Counted from the stretch's first letter, positions 1 through 7,756 are shown. The stretch: 11,381 nucleotides of DNA from Blastomyces gilchristii SLH14081 (GCF_000003855.2 NW_003101643.1:178751-190131); one strand, 5' to 3'. The notes: generated from the sequence alone by a model not told the origin. Program-made: numbers and translations.

Positions 1-187
1 ACTTTATAGACTATACTCTCTAATAGAAAAAAAATTGCTTCTTTAAATATTGAAAAAGAAATCATGAGAAGTGAGGAGATCTCTGAAGAGAAAAGCTTAA
101 ATCTCTTATAGACTTATAACTAAGTGAACTATTAAAAGAGATTTAATATGAACAGTATTTAAAGAAATTTCTATAATCAATATAAGA

Positions 188-620
188 GACTCTATTCTGA
201 TTTATTCAGATGACTCAAAAAATGAGAATCTGAATAGATTAGACACAGACATTGCTTATACTGAAGATAATATCAATTTTATCTCAGATTTCTGAAATTT
301 AGACTGTGAATCTGAAGTCTTTGATGCTGAACTATTTATAATAGTGAAAGCTTTCAAACTCATTGAAATAAAATCTTATAAAAGTGAAAAATAGTTTGAA
401 AGAGATATGAATATTCTCTGATAATCAAGCTACTTTAAAGAGACTTTGAAATAGTCAGATTTATAATAATTAAATGAATCTTGAACTGATTTTAAACTCT
501 GTTTTGAAAATTCAAAAGAAAAGAATATTAAAACTGATAATTCATCTACATTGAGTTCCTGCTTATATAAATATTCATTATAATGAATTGACTGATTCAG
601 CTGTAAAAAAGAGTTCAGAA
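188..620 (+). pseudogene. LINE RNase H domain, degraded
   Basis: Remnant of an RNase HI domain, which removes the RNA strand of the RNA/DNA hybrid during LINE replication. All four family catalytic acids are still encoded: Asp at 209-211 in an IYSDDS context (family IYTDGS), Glu at 329-331 in EVFDAEL, Asp at 420-422 in FSDNQAT, and Asp at 594-596 in NELTDSA (family GNExAD). Just before the last one, the segment reading VPAYINIHYNELTD matches the family pattern WVPxHxxIxGNE. The first two motifs are in one frame and the last two in another, so a one-base shift lies between 331 and 411. Several stops interrupt the domain, including one where the family has Trp. It is not expressed as a working enzyme. 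Confidence 0.85.
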
Positions 621-819
621 TTAAGCAGATCTATTTAAAAAACAGTGTTCTGATCTTTCATAAAGAGAAAGATAAAAGAATCTTGTTTAAATAAGTGAAA
701 TGAAAGCTGATAGAAACAAAAGAAGAGCATACATTATTCAAGATTTGAGATAAAATGAAAGTGAAAATCTTGTTTAATTAAATGTAAAAAGAAAATATTC
801 TCATCTATAATTCAGCTGA

Positions 820-1085
820 AACTAGAACATGATTATTTCAAATTCTATATACAAAGATTTGATGATAGATTTGATTCAACAGAGTGCTCATTCTGCAATG
901 TAAATGAAAATTCTGAGTATATTGTAATTCATTATGCATTATACAATAGTCTCAGAGTCAGATTAAAGAAGAAGTATGATTTAAATCAATTAAATATAAG
1001 GTTCTTATTCTCAACTGAGACAGGAATTAAATACTTAATAGACTTTCTATCAGAAACTTAAGCAGCTATAAGAAAATGACTGAAT
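820..1085 (+). pseudogene. LINE ORF2 C-terminal Cys/His segment, degraded
   Basis: C-terminal tail of the LINE ORF2 product, in the same frame as the last RNase H motif. It shows the usual order in fungal LINEs: an HDYFKFYIQRF-like stretch, then CSFC (Cys codons at 885-887 and 894-896), then EYIVIHYALY at about 915-947 where family members read EHLLLHCPLY, and finally GIKYLIDFLSET before a stop. The second half of the Cys/His motif has lost one His and one Cys to Tyr, which are the changes expected from C-to-T or G-to-A mutation of CAC and TGC. This segment probably helped bind the element's RNA or target DNA. The match rests on motif order, not on a computed alignment. Confidence 0.75.
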
Positions 1086-1484
1086 TCAGAAGTATCTGAA
1101 TATGAAGAGACAGAAATTGATTAGATATAGTCTGTTAAAACAGCTATACACTATCTTTTAATAATTTTATTTTGTTATAGTCTCTCTTTACTATACTTGT
1201 TTCTTTCTGTTCTTTTCTATCTATCTATTTAATGTGTCTATCTTTAAGACTATGTTCTCTTTTCCTTTGTCATGATATTTTCAAATGATTTCAAAGTATC
1301 AGAAGGTGTTGAAATACTGTAATTTATAAACAGTTTTTGTATTCTGAACTGAAATTTTCTGATTTTGCATATCTGAAATTGATAAATGTATAATAGTTGA
1401 CTCTATAGATATAGGAAAAACTCTGAGAACTCAAGGTTCTTAGGTAGATATCATAGTCTCTGACTGCATACATCTATAATTGAA

Positions 1485-1485
<1 letters not shown>
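1086..1485 (+). other. LINE 3' untranslated region
   Basis: AT-rich stretch between the LINE coding remnant and its repeat tail, with no coding signal that I can read. The last 30 bases (1451-1480) resemble the end of the SINE further right (5206-5177 on the minus strand). In a LINE, this end of the RNA is what the reverse transcriptase recognises, so the resemblance is informative. A small hairpin (AGAAC/GTTCT, near 1426-1440) precedes it. Confidence 0.6.

Positions 1486-1515
<30 letters not shown>
1486..1515 (+). repeat. (AAT)10 tail of the LINE
   Basis: Ten perfect trinucleotide units. Several LINE lineages and their SINEs end in short tandem repeats instead of poly(A). Its position, between the LINE 3' UTR and resumed Gypsy coding sequence, fits a retroposon tail at an insertion point better than a random microsatellite. 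Confidence 0.85.
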
Positions 1516-1516
<1 letters not shown>

Positions 1517-1517
1517 T

Positions 1518-1860
1518 ATAAACACTGAGAAATACTCATTCTACATATAGAAGATTGATTTCTTAGATTATATTATTAGAGTTAATAACATTTCAATGAA
1601 TAGAAGTCAGATCTTCATCATTGAGAACTGGCCAGCACTGCAGATATATTATAAGATACAGATATTTCTAGAATATATGAATTTCTATAGACAATTCATC
1701 GATGCATATTCATGAATTACTGCCTCTCTTACAGATCTGTTAAAGAGAAGTGTTAAAGACAGGAAAACAGAACTGTTTATTCTCACTTAAGATACTGTGT
1801 GAGTATTTGTAGAATTAAAACAAGCTTTTACAGATGTTATAATACTGAATTACTTTAATT
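1518..1860 (+). pseudogene. Ty3/Gypsy reverse transcriptase, 3' portion, degraded
   Basis: C-terminal palm and thumb/connection part of a Gypsy reverse transcriptase. In one frame it reads KIDFLDYII, then ISMNRSQIFIIENWPALQ, then FLEYMNFYRQFI, then SLTDLLK, then ELKQAFTD. These follow the family order FLGxIIS, GIxMDPxRIxxIxxWPxP, FLGFANFYRRFI, PLTxLLK and LKxAFTxAP. Gly codons have become Glu or Asp, and stops replace other residues. The catalytic YVDD motif is not in the window because the LINE interrupts the gene just upstream. Confidence 0.92.
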
Positions 1861-1864
1861 CTAA

Positions 1865-2340
1865 CTTATTCAGTCAGTGTGAGACTGATGCATTCAGAAA
1901 TGAGATCTGTGAAATTTTTTCACAGTTAATATTGAAGACCTTTTAATATTAAAAGAATTAGAGAATAATAGTCTCTGAGAATACAGATAATGAAATATCT
2001 GTAAGAGAAGACTTTTTTACAGAGTCTATAAGATGTTATAAATGAAGATCAGTGATCTTCTTCTTCAAGAAGTTATCACTCACATAGAGAAGGTATAATA
2101 CTTATAATTAAGAAATGTTAATAATTGTCAAATTCTTTAAGATCTGATAACATTATCTTCAGAGTAGTAAGTACTTAGTATAAGTTCTCACTGATTATAT
2201 AAATCTGCATTACTTCTTGATAATAAAGAGCTTGATAGAATGTTAAGTCAGATGAGCAGAGCTGCTTTCAGAATATGATTTCTATATCTGATAATATCTG
2301 ATACTGTTCAGATCAGCTTGACTCTGCTAACATACTGTTT
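1865..2340 (+). pseudogene. Ty3/Gypsy RNase H domain, degraded
   Basis: RNase H of the Gypsy polyprotein, starting with CETDAFRNEI (family ETDASxxAIGxVLSQ; the first Asp codon is at 1887-1889). It continues with EMLIIVKFF (family KEMLAIVxA), HYLQSS, QVLTDYINLHYF (family VLTDHKNLxYF) and QVRxAELLSEYDF (family QxRWAExLSxFDF). The Trp codons of the family have become stops. At least one frame change lies between here and the integrase. Confidence 0.88.
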
Positions 2341-2759
2341 AAATAATCTAATTATAATATCATTAATGAGAAGAAGAATTCTATAAAAGAATCTCTATTA
2401 TCACTGCAGAAGAAGCTGACTGCAGAGAATTAAAATTCTCTGAAACTTGAGAACAGTGTCAGTAAGATAGCTGTGTAACTTAGTATAGATGATGAAAGAA
2501 AATCTGAGTCTCTGCAGAGAACTAACACTGAAGATTATAAGCTTCTTATATTATATCTTACTATTATTGAATTAGTAAAGAATAAAACAGTTTACAATTC
2601 TTTAACTTAACTACTTTTAGAATTTATTAATAAGTTACAGTAGAGAAACATCTCTACTGCAGCTTGAATTCAGAAGTTAAGGAAGAAAGAATTCAGTTTA
2701 AACTTAAAAGAGACAGATTCTGAGTGAGACAGTACTGCTAAGAAATCAAGTCACTGATA

Positions 2760-3690
2760 ATTAGAAGAATATAAACTTCTACTATTAAATAATTCAGTCT
2801 TCATTTCTCATAGCAGAGCAGTGTGTCAGAAGTTATTAAGAATTTATTATAATAATTTTCATACTGAGCACTTCAGGTTAGAGAAGACTAAGAAGCTTCT
2901 AAAATCTAAATATATTTAAGACAAGCTTTAGATAAATATCAAAGAGTATATTAAGACTTATAGTATCTGTTAAAGAATAAAGATTCTGCAGTATAAGTAA
3001 TATAATGAGTTAATATCACTGTCTATTTCAAAGAGCTTATAATAGAATCTATTAATAAATTTCATAGTTGATCTACTGAAGTCAACAAGAGTCAAAGAAT
3101 ATAACTTAATTTTAATCATTATTAACTACTTTATAAAGATAATTAAATATATTTCTATCTATAAAAAGATTAAAGTCTCTGAATTAACTGATCTATTATT
3201 AGATATCATTATTTATAATCATAGTACTCTGAAATTATTAATAACAGATCAAGAATTTCTCTTCATTAGTAAATACTGCTTAGCTTTTTACTATCATCTT
3301 ATAATAAGATATCTTCTCAGTACTGTATTTCATTCATAGATAAATAATTAGACTGAATATCAGAATCAGATATTAGCACGGTATCTTTAAGTATTCTGTT
3401 TATATTATTAGAATAATTAATCTAAATATCTTCTGACTACTGAATTTGTGTATAATAATGTAAAGAATGTAACTTTAAAGATATCTTCTTTCTATACTTA
3501 TTATAAATATAATTCTTCATTACTCAGTGATATTATGAATGATATTTTAAAGAGAAGAATAGACAGTCAGAATATTAAACAGATACAGAGAACAGAGTAT
3601 CTCTCAGTATCAGAAGTAAAAGCAAGATTGAAACTTTTAAATAAAATTTATAAGAAGACAGTGAAAAGTATTTACTGTACTCAGAAATAG
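2760..3690 (+). pseudogene. Ty3/Gypsy integrase, degraded
   Basis: Retroviral-type integrase that inserted the element's cDNA. The zinc-binding part keeps the second His of the family GHFG motif (EHFRLEKTKKLLKSKY) and one Cys (2968-2970) of the CxxC pair, the other being Tyr. In the catalytic core the first Asp is mutated to Asn (3058-3060), the second Asp (3247-3249, ITDQEFLF) and the Glu (3355-3357, TEYQNQ) are intact, so the DDE triad now encodes N-D-E. The LSTVFHS segment before the Glu is the decayed LSTAFHPQTDGQTE signature, with both Gln codons turned to TAG. The last 80 codons (from 3448) happen to be free of stops but are only the AEFAYNN-to-linker portion, not a separate gene. Everything from 2968 to the chromodomain stays in one frame. 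Confidence 0.95.
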
Positions 3691-3960
3691 CAGATAGAAT
3701 ACTATAATTGAAAACATCTTTTAATAAAGTTTTTAATAGAGAATCAAGTACTACTTTCAGTAAAGAATATCAAGACAATGAGATTATATAAGAAGCTCAG
3801 TGAGTAGTGACTAGAATCTTTCTCAGTAGTAAGAGTAATAAGTAAATAGATATATAAGTTGAAATTACTCTCAGAATTGAAATCAATTTATTCTGTTTTT
3901 CATATTTTCTATTTAAAGCTCTATAAGTAATGCTTTAAAGCAGAGCTGTCTCAGCTGAAT
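3691..3960 (+). pseudogene. Ty3/Gypsy integrase C-terminal (GPY-like) region, degraded
   Basis: Continues the integrase frame between core and chromodomain. It reads QVLLSVKNIKT (family VLLSTKNL), then YKKLSE, then a decayed GPF-type segment, then SVFHIFYLKLYK (family VFHVSLLKPY). This DNA-binding portion joins integrase to the targeting domain in chromoviruses. Stops interrupt it in several places, mostly where CAG, CGA or TGG codons are expected. Confidence 0.85.
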
Positions 3961-3978
3961 AGTATTGAGATTAAGAGT

Positions 3979-4134
3979 GATACTGAATATCTTATAAAGA
4001 GAATATTAAATAAGTAAATATATTACAGTAAGCTTCAATATCTTATTAAATAAGAAGATTATTTATTATCAGAGAATTTATGAAAACTACTTAAGTATTT
4101 GAAAAATGCTGAGAAAGAGATTGTAAGCTATAAG
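3979..4134 (+). pseudogene. Chromodomain at integrase C-terminus, degraded
   Basis: About 52 codons that follow the chromodomain pattern EYxVExILxxxxxxxxLxYLVKWKGYxxxxxTWEPxxxLKNAxxxVxxY. It reads EYLIKRILNK at the start, KLQYLIK in the middle and KYLKNAEKEIVSYK at the end. The two Trp codons of the KWKGY and NTWEP motifs are now TAA and TGA. In chromoviruses this domain binds histone marks, often H3K9 methylation, and directs integration to heterochromatin. It is in the same frame as the integrase, so it is part of that polyprotein. Confidence 0.88.
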
Positions 4135-4140
4135 ATAATT

Positions 4141-5128
4141 AGTAGAGACTGCTCTATTATACATCAGAGACATTGAATAAGAAATACTGTTTAAAACTTC
4201 TCATTTTTCTCAAAGAGTTTTTTAGAGATAATCTCAAAGTAATGAGTCAGTGTTTTATAAATTCTATAGCACTCTTCTTCTATTTTCTTTTAAAGAATTT
4301 TTATAAGTTTAATAAGACTATATAAGTATAAAATTCCTGAAGCAGTTAATAAGAAAAGAAAGAGATATTTGAAATTAATAAGATTAATATTATTAATCTA
4401 TAAACTACTGCTATTCTAATAGAGTTGCAGTCTGTAGAAAAAGTAAAAAGAGAGATCAGAGCTTACTTATTAATAATCTCATTCTCATCAAACTTATTCT
4501 TCACTATTAAAGTCTCTGACACAGACATCTTTATCTGCTGAGAAGTTAGTACTGTGACACTGTAGAGAAGCATGCTGTAGAAGAGTATAAAAGATACTTA
4601 AAGTATTAACTTATTAATTTATAAAGTATCTTAGTCATTTACTTCAATTAAAGTAAGATTCTCTTCAATTAGTAATTAATCTCTGTGATACTTTTAATGA
4701 AGATACTGATCAATCTCTTCTTTTTAAGATCAGTTATTCTGAGATATTTTTTTATTTTGAAGATTTACATTTTATCTTCTTCTACAGATGAGTAAGAGAG
4801 ATCTCTTCAGTCTTGACAGAATTTATCAATACTTGAAGCTCTGAGACTCTTACTCTGTACTACTTAAGCATCTGAGCTTCTTGTCAGAACTGACATAATA
4901 TTTTCTTATAAGATAATACTTACAGAGAGACAGAAGTTATTGTTACAAATATAACAGAAATAATAAGAGTAAGAGAAGAAGTGAGTATATAAGATTTCTT
5001 CTTTCTTCAGCTGCTTAATACAGTGCAGATAAGTAATAATACTGATTAAAGACTGTATCAGAGTCTTCTCACAGAGAGAAGATAAAGAAATTATAAAACT
5101 CTGTAAACTAAACTCAGCAGTATTCTAA
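4141..5128. other. AT-rich region without a recognisable gene
   Basis: Dense stops in all frames and almost no CpG. It should hold the 3' end of the chromovirus and possibly its LTR, but I could not define LTR borders or find a second copy in the window. A Lys/Arg-rich stretch at about 4330-4370 and a 9-bp inverted repeat (4591-4599 with 4624-4632) are visible but not interpretable. Confidence 0.6.
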
Positions 5129-5140
5129 GCAGAGCTCAGA

Positions 5141-5143
<3 letters not shown>
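5129..5143. repeat. Target-site duplication, left copy
   Basis: GCAGAGCTCAGATAT, identical over 15 bp to 5525-5539. The two copies exactly flank the SINE: this one borders its repeat tail. One base of ambiguity exists because the duplication ends in TAT and the tail is TTA repeats. Confidence 0.95.

Positions 5144-5174
<31 letters not shown>
5144..5174 (-). repeat. TAA-repeat tail of the SINE
   Basis: About ten uninterrupted TTA units on the + strand, that is a TAA/ATA tail at the 3' end of the minus-strand SINE. Same repeat type and nearly the same length as the LINE tail at 1486-1515. Confidence 0.92.
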
Positions 5175-5446
5175 TCATTATACTTATATGCAAGCGGAGC
5201 TTATGATGAGTCCTTGCGTGATGTTAAATACAGATCAAGTGTTGATTATACAGGAGGAAATACAGATGTTGAGATCATGCCAAGATAATAAAAACATAGA
5301 AAAATACAAAGAAGTGACAATTAGATACATGTGATAATAACTTTCCAGCTCAGGAACATAGAGCAATTCATTGAAGTGATTTGTACACCTCTGTATTTAT
5401 TAGAAACCTGAGGTGCTTGAGTTCCGGATTTAATGTATCCCCTGCG

Positions 5447-5457
5447 GGTTTCGAACC
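5447..5457 (-). promoter_or_regulatory. RNA polymerase III B box
   Basis: GGTTCGAAACC on the minus strand is a perfect match to the B-box consensus GGTTCGANNCC. It lies about 50 bases downstream of the A box, a normal TFIIIC spacing. It forms the T loop of the head. Confidence 0.92.
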
Positions 5458-5506
5458 CACGCGCCTTGGTTTCCCACGCCAAGGCGCTACCGGGTGGCCG
5501 CATTAA

Positions 5507-5517
5507 CCATTCGGCCA
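5507..5517 (-). promoter_or_regulatory. RNA polymerase III A box
   Basis: TGGCCGAATGG on the minus strand fits the internal A-box consensus TRGYNNARNNG. It starts 8 nt from the 5' end of the SINE, the distance seen in tRNA genes. Together with the B box it makes a type 2 pol III promoter, which travels with each new copy. Confidence 0.85.
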
Positions 5518-5524
5518 CCGGGGC

Positions 5525-5539
5525 GCAGAGCTCAGATAT
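5525..5539. repeat. Target-site duplication, right copy
   Basis: Second copy of GCAGAGCTCAGATAT, bordering the 5' (tRNA-like) end of the SINE. The perfect identity implies that little mutation has happened here since insertion. Confidence 0.95.
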
Positions 5540-6880
5540 ATTATAAGAGAAGAACTATGAATTGAGCTTCTCAGAGCTGCTGTTTCTGAAACTAAGCTCT
5601 CTCTGAGATTCTCTCTGAATGATCACACAGAGTCATATATCACTGTGTTGACTGAAAAGAGAAACAGTGTTACAACAGCAGCAGAGAGAGTAGAAGAAGA
5701 ACTAAATATGAATAAACTAATTAATAGAAGAAATAACATCTCTCTGTAAGATACAGTTACTATCACTGTGACTGTAAGAGATGTAAAAAAAGAAGAAGAT
5801 ATGATAATAAGAGCAGTTACTTCTGCAGCTTATTAACACTGCTATCTCTATCTTTAATCTGACTTTCTTAACAGTCACAGAGGCTGCAGCTGTATCATGA
5901 AGACATTTATTACTTACTAGAAAATATCAGAATAAGTCTCTTATTATCTTTCAAAAATGATACTCTTATATACTCACTATTAAAGATGAAGAGAAGGAAA
6001 AAAAATTGTATTATGAAAAGAGAAGATCTTTTCAAAAAATTCTACTACTACTATTAACTTTGTCTCTAAAATACATCACTTTTGCAGAGAATTTCATATA
6101 TAGAACAGAATATAATAAGAGATCTATAAGTCACTTATTAACTATATTTTTCACATTTTAAATTAATATATAAAAAACTCACTTATTATATATTTAATTT
6201 GAACAGAGATGAGAAAAGAAGATCTACACAGTTAGTAGAAAAACTCATCTATTTCTTTATATTATATACAGTATATATACTATCAATCAGTTGACAACTG
6301 TTACTATACAATAAAGATAACTTCTAATTCAGTAATCTTAAAAGTATTAGAACTATACTCTTAAAGAGAAGAGTATTATCATATCTCTGACTATATTAAG
6401 ACACTATTATAGTTTTATACAGCTTATTACTTCTCTGTAGATAATTTTATTCATTCTATAGATTATTTAAACTGATTTCTAATCACTTTATAATATTATT
6501 CAGATATATTATGAAAAGATCTGATTAATAAATATAAGAACTCTGCTTTTATATAAGATTAGTAGATTACTCTTTCATAGTAGTAAGATACTGCTGAGAT
6601 ATCACTCTAACTATTCTTACTTATAAAATAAGAGAAGAGTATCTATTCATTGTCTATATAGAATAGCTAGATACTGGCTTTTTATTAAAGAAGTCAGTAA
6701 TTTGTTTTCTTCTACTGAAATATATATAAGAGTTACTGCATTTCTCATACAATCTTCTTAGTATACTAAGTACTATATCTGTGATATTCTTGTTATAATC
6801 TTGTAGCTCATGAGCTCACTATTCAAGTAAGATAGTCAAGCTCACTTATACAGCTTCTTAAATAACTACCTCTATATAAC
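5540..6880. other. AT-rich region without a recognisable gene
   Basis: It continues the sequence interrupted by the SINE. Stops are frequent in all six frames, CpG is almost absent, and TCT/AGA and CTG/CAG words dominate. I tried reading it on both strands for transposase, RT and integrase motifs and found none. It is probably further mutated repeat DNA, but that is inference. Confidence 0.6.
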
Positions 6881-6942
6881 GCCGTCAATCAGTCACTGCT
6901 TCAGTTCCGTCACGTTACAGATACTATGTCTATGCTCGCGTT
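6881..6942. other. Short CpG-bearing patch in mutated DNA
   Basis: About 60 bp with six CpGs (ACGCCGTC, TTCCGTCACGTT and GCTCGCGTT contexts) inside kilobases that have almost none. The segment from the TGTAG at about 6811 to CGTTACA at about 6919 begins with TG and ends with CA, as an LTR would, but no second copy is in the window. A 10-bp inverted repeat, CTATGTCTAT (6924-6933) with ATAGACATAG (6965-6974), overlaps its right edge. Function unknown; it could be a solo LTR end, a small retroposon fragment or unique DNA spared from RIP. Confidence 0.45.
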
Positions 6943-7756
6943 CAAGAGTTCTCTCATATTATTGATAGACATAGCTATATTATTCATTGAATGTGTAATA
7001 TCTGTGTTTAAGAGTTCTTCAGAATTGAGTTCTTCAGTATCAAAAGAAGTGTAATTATATGAATATCTTATACATTTAAGATATCAGAACTCTCAGATCT
7101 TTTACTGATATTCTCTTTATAAGATCTTGTTACAGAGTCAGAGTAACTGATGAGTAAGCTTTTATTTATCTAGCAGAGACTCAGTGTCTGCTTAACTAGT
7201 CCGTGATTATTTATTTTCTTATTTCTTACACATTTCTAATAAGAAGATGATAAATGTTTTTCAAGTGTAAGAGATCTATACTGAATAGATCAGTATTAAT
7301 ATATAAATCTTATATAACAAAAGTGAAAAACATTAGAGAAGAAAAATAAAAGAGAAAGTATAAGAATCAGTAATTAAAGTGAATATTTATAGACTGACCA
7401 TGTAACTGTGTCTGAGACCAGAATCAAACTTTACAGTTATTATATTATCTAAAAGTATTACTTCTAATCATGATTTGTATTCATTACATTGATTTCAAAT
7501 CATGTTATTTCAAATATTAAAGATCTCAGATTCACTTTTCAAATAAAAATCTAGTTCTAGATAAAGAATATATTTTAATTCTTAGTCATATTTTCATTCT
7601 GATCTTATTATTGAGAATAATATTAAATGAGACTATGAAATCACTTCTTACTTATATAATATCATAACATAGTACTCATTTATTGAAAATTCAATAGAAA
7701 GTATTATTAAATATTATTACTTTTCTAAATACAGATTATAATTTATATAATTTTAA
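6943..7756. other. AT-rich region without a recognisable gene
   Basis: No coding or RNA signal that I can support. Small inverted repeats occur (for example ATACTG/CAGTAT near 7278-7294) but are common in DNA of this composition. Confidence 0.6.

Larger units (their letters stand above)
1..1515 (+). mobile_element. 3' part of a RIP-degraded LINE (non-LTR) retrotransposon
   Basis: This is the 3' end of a non-LTR retrotransposon whose ORF2 product would have reverse-transcribed its own RNA at a nicked target. Visible in order are a fragment of the region between RT and RNase H (about 1-185), an RNase H domain (about 188-620), a spacer, a C-terminal Cys/His segment (about 820-1080), an AT-rich 3' UTR and a (AAT)10 tail at 1486-1515. 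RNase H plus a C-terminal Cys/His motif is the arrangement of fungal Tad1-like and I-type LINEs; I cannot choose the clade without the RT. The reading frame is broken by many stops and at least one frame change. The tail abuts Ty3/Gypsy coding sequence at about 1516, so this LINE is inserted inside that element. The RT and endonuclease lie to the left of the window, or were never there if the copy is 5'-truncated. Confidence 0.85.
1516..4140 (+). mobile_element. RIP-degraded Ty3/Gypsy chromovirus, pol 3' half
   Basis: Decayed LTR retrotransposon of the Ty3/Gypsy group. The order is second half of RT, RNase H, zinc-binding and catalytic integrase, integrase C-terminal region and chromodomain, which defines a chromovirus. 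The left end is the LINE insertion point: coding sequence resumes right after the LINE tail with a remnant of the family KCEFxxxxVxFLGYIIS region, so the YVDD part of RT must lie to the left of the window. I could not identify a polypurine tract or a 3' LTR downstream. Decay is mostly by substitution: integrase, C-terminal region and chromodomain are all still in one frame across about 1.2 kb despite many stops. Confidence 0.92.
5144..5524 (-). mobile_element. tRNA-headed SINE, full length by its boundaries, minus strand
   Basis: A short non-coding retroposon of 381 bp including its tail. Read on the minus strand it starts at 5524 with G-CCCC-GG at the position of tRNA nucleotide 1. It has a tRNA-like head of about 88 nt with pol III A and B boxes, an unrelated body of about 260 nt and a TAA-repeat tail. 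A perfect 15-bp duplication flanks both ends, which fixes the borders and shows insertion by target-primed reverse transcription. It contains about 20 CpG dinucleotides, almost all in the head, while the flanks have nearly none, so it escaped the mutation that ruined the neighbours, either by being younger or by being too short. It would depend on a LINE reverse transcriptase, and its 3' end resembles that of the LINE at 1-1515. The 65-codon open frame across it is a by-product, not a gene. I do not recognise it as a named family. Confidence 0.93.
5437..5524 (-). other. tRNA-related head of the SINE with three perfect hairpins
   Basis: On the minus strand the head folds as CCCC (5523-5520) pairing with GGGG (5442-5439) and enclosing three hairpins. 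Hairpin 1 is a 7-bp D-arm-like stem (5519-5513 with 5499-5493) with a 13-nt loop. Hairpin 2 is a 9-bp stem (5487-5479 with 5469-5461) with a 9-nt loop reading CGTGGGAAA. Hairpin 3 is a standard 5-bp T arm (5460-5456 with 5448-5444) with a TTCGAAA loop. Hairpin 2 directly abuts the T arm, so there is no variable loop, and the acceptor stem is only 4 bp with mismatches beyond. It therefore descends from a tRNA but is no longer a usable tRNA. TGGG in the hairpin 2 loop could be read as U33 plus a GGG anticodon, which is weak evidence. Confidence 0.85.

Noticed and set aside
1486..1515. CRISPR-like or satellite array
   Set aside because: It is a plain trinucleotide repeat, without spacers, at a retroposon end; the same applies to 5144-5174 and 8991-9010.
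2044..2060. Palindrome GAAGATCA-G-TGATCTTC
   Set aside because: It lies inside the decayed Gypsy RNase H coding sequence, and short palindromes are common in DNA of this composition.
3448..3690. Independent 80-residue protein
   Set aside because: It is the stop-free part of the degraded integrase, in the same frame as the catalytic motifs before it and the chromodomain after it.
4330..4470. Pogo/Fot1-type transposase C-terminus (Lys/Arg-rich AVNKKRKR stretch followed by a KKVKREIRAY-like stretch)
   Set aside because: The spacing looked suggestive, but the bases between cannot derive from the family's Gly codons by C-to-T or G-to-A change, and no DDE motif lies upstream.
5195..5225. Hammerhead-ribozyme-like core (TGATGAGTCC on the + strand)
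   Set aside because: The matching second core GAAA, a proper stem II partner and the cleavage-site stem are missing, and the words lie antisense to the SINE.
5321..5518. 65-codon open frame on the minus strand
   Set aside because: It lies on the SINE tRNA-like head and body, starts with GTG inside the A box, and is open only because the head is GC-rich. The hairpins, boxes and target duplication explain the sequence better.
5437..5524. Functional tRNA gene
   Set aside because: The T arm and B box are perfect, but the acceptor stem pairs at only 4 positions, there is no variable loop and no standard 7-nt anticodon loop, and the segment is continuous with a retroposon body and tail.
7390..7430. 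Primer-binding site or tRNA T-arm-like sequence (GTTTGATTC on the minus strand)
   Set aside because: It does not match the B box well, no acceptor or other arms pair, and no LTR end lies next to it.
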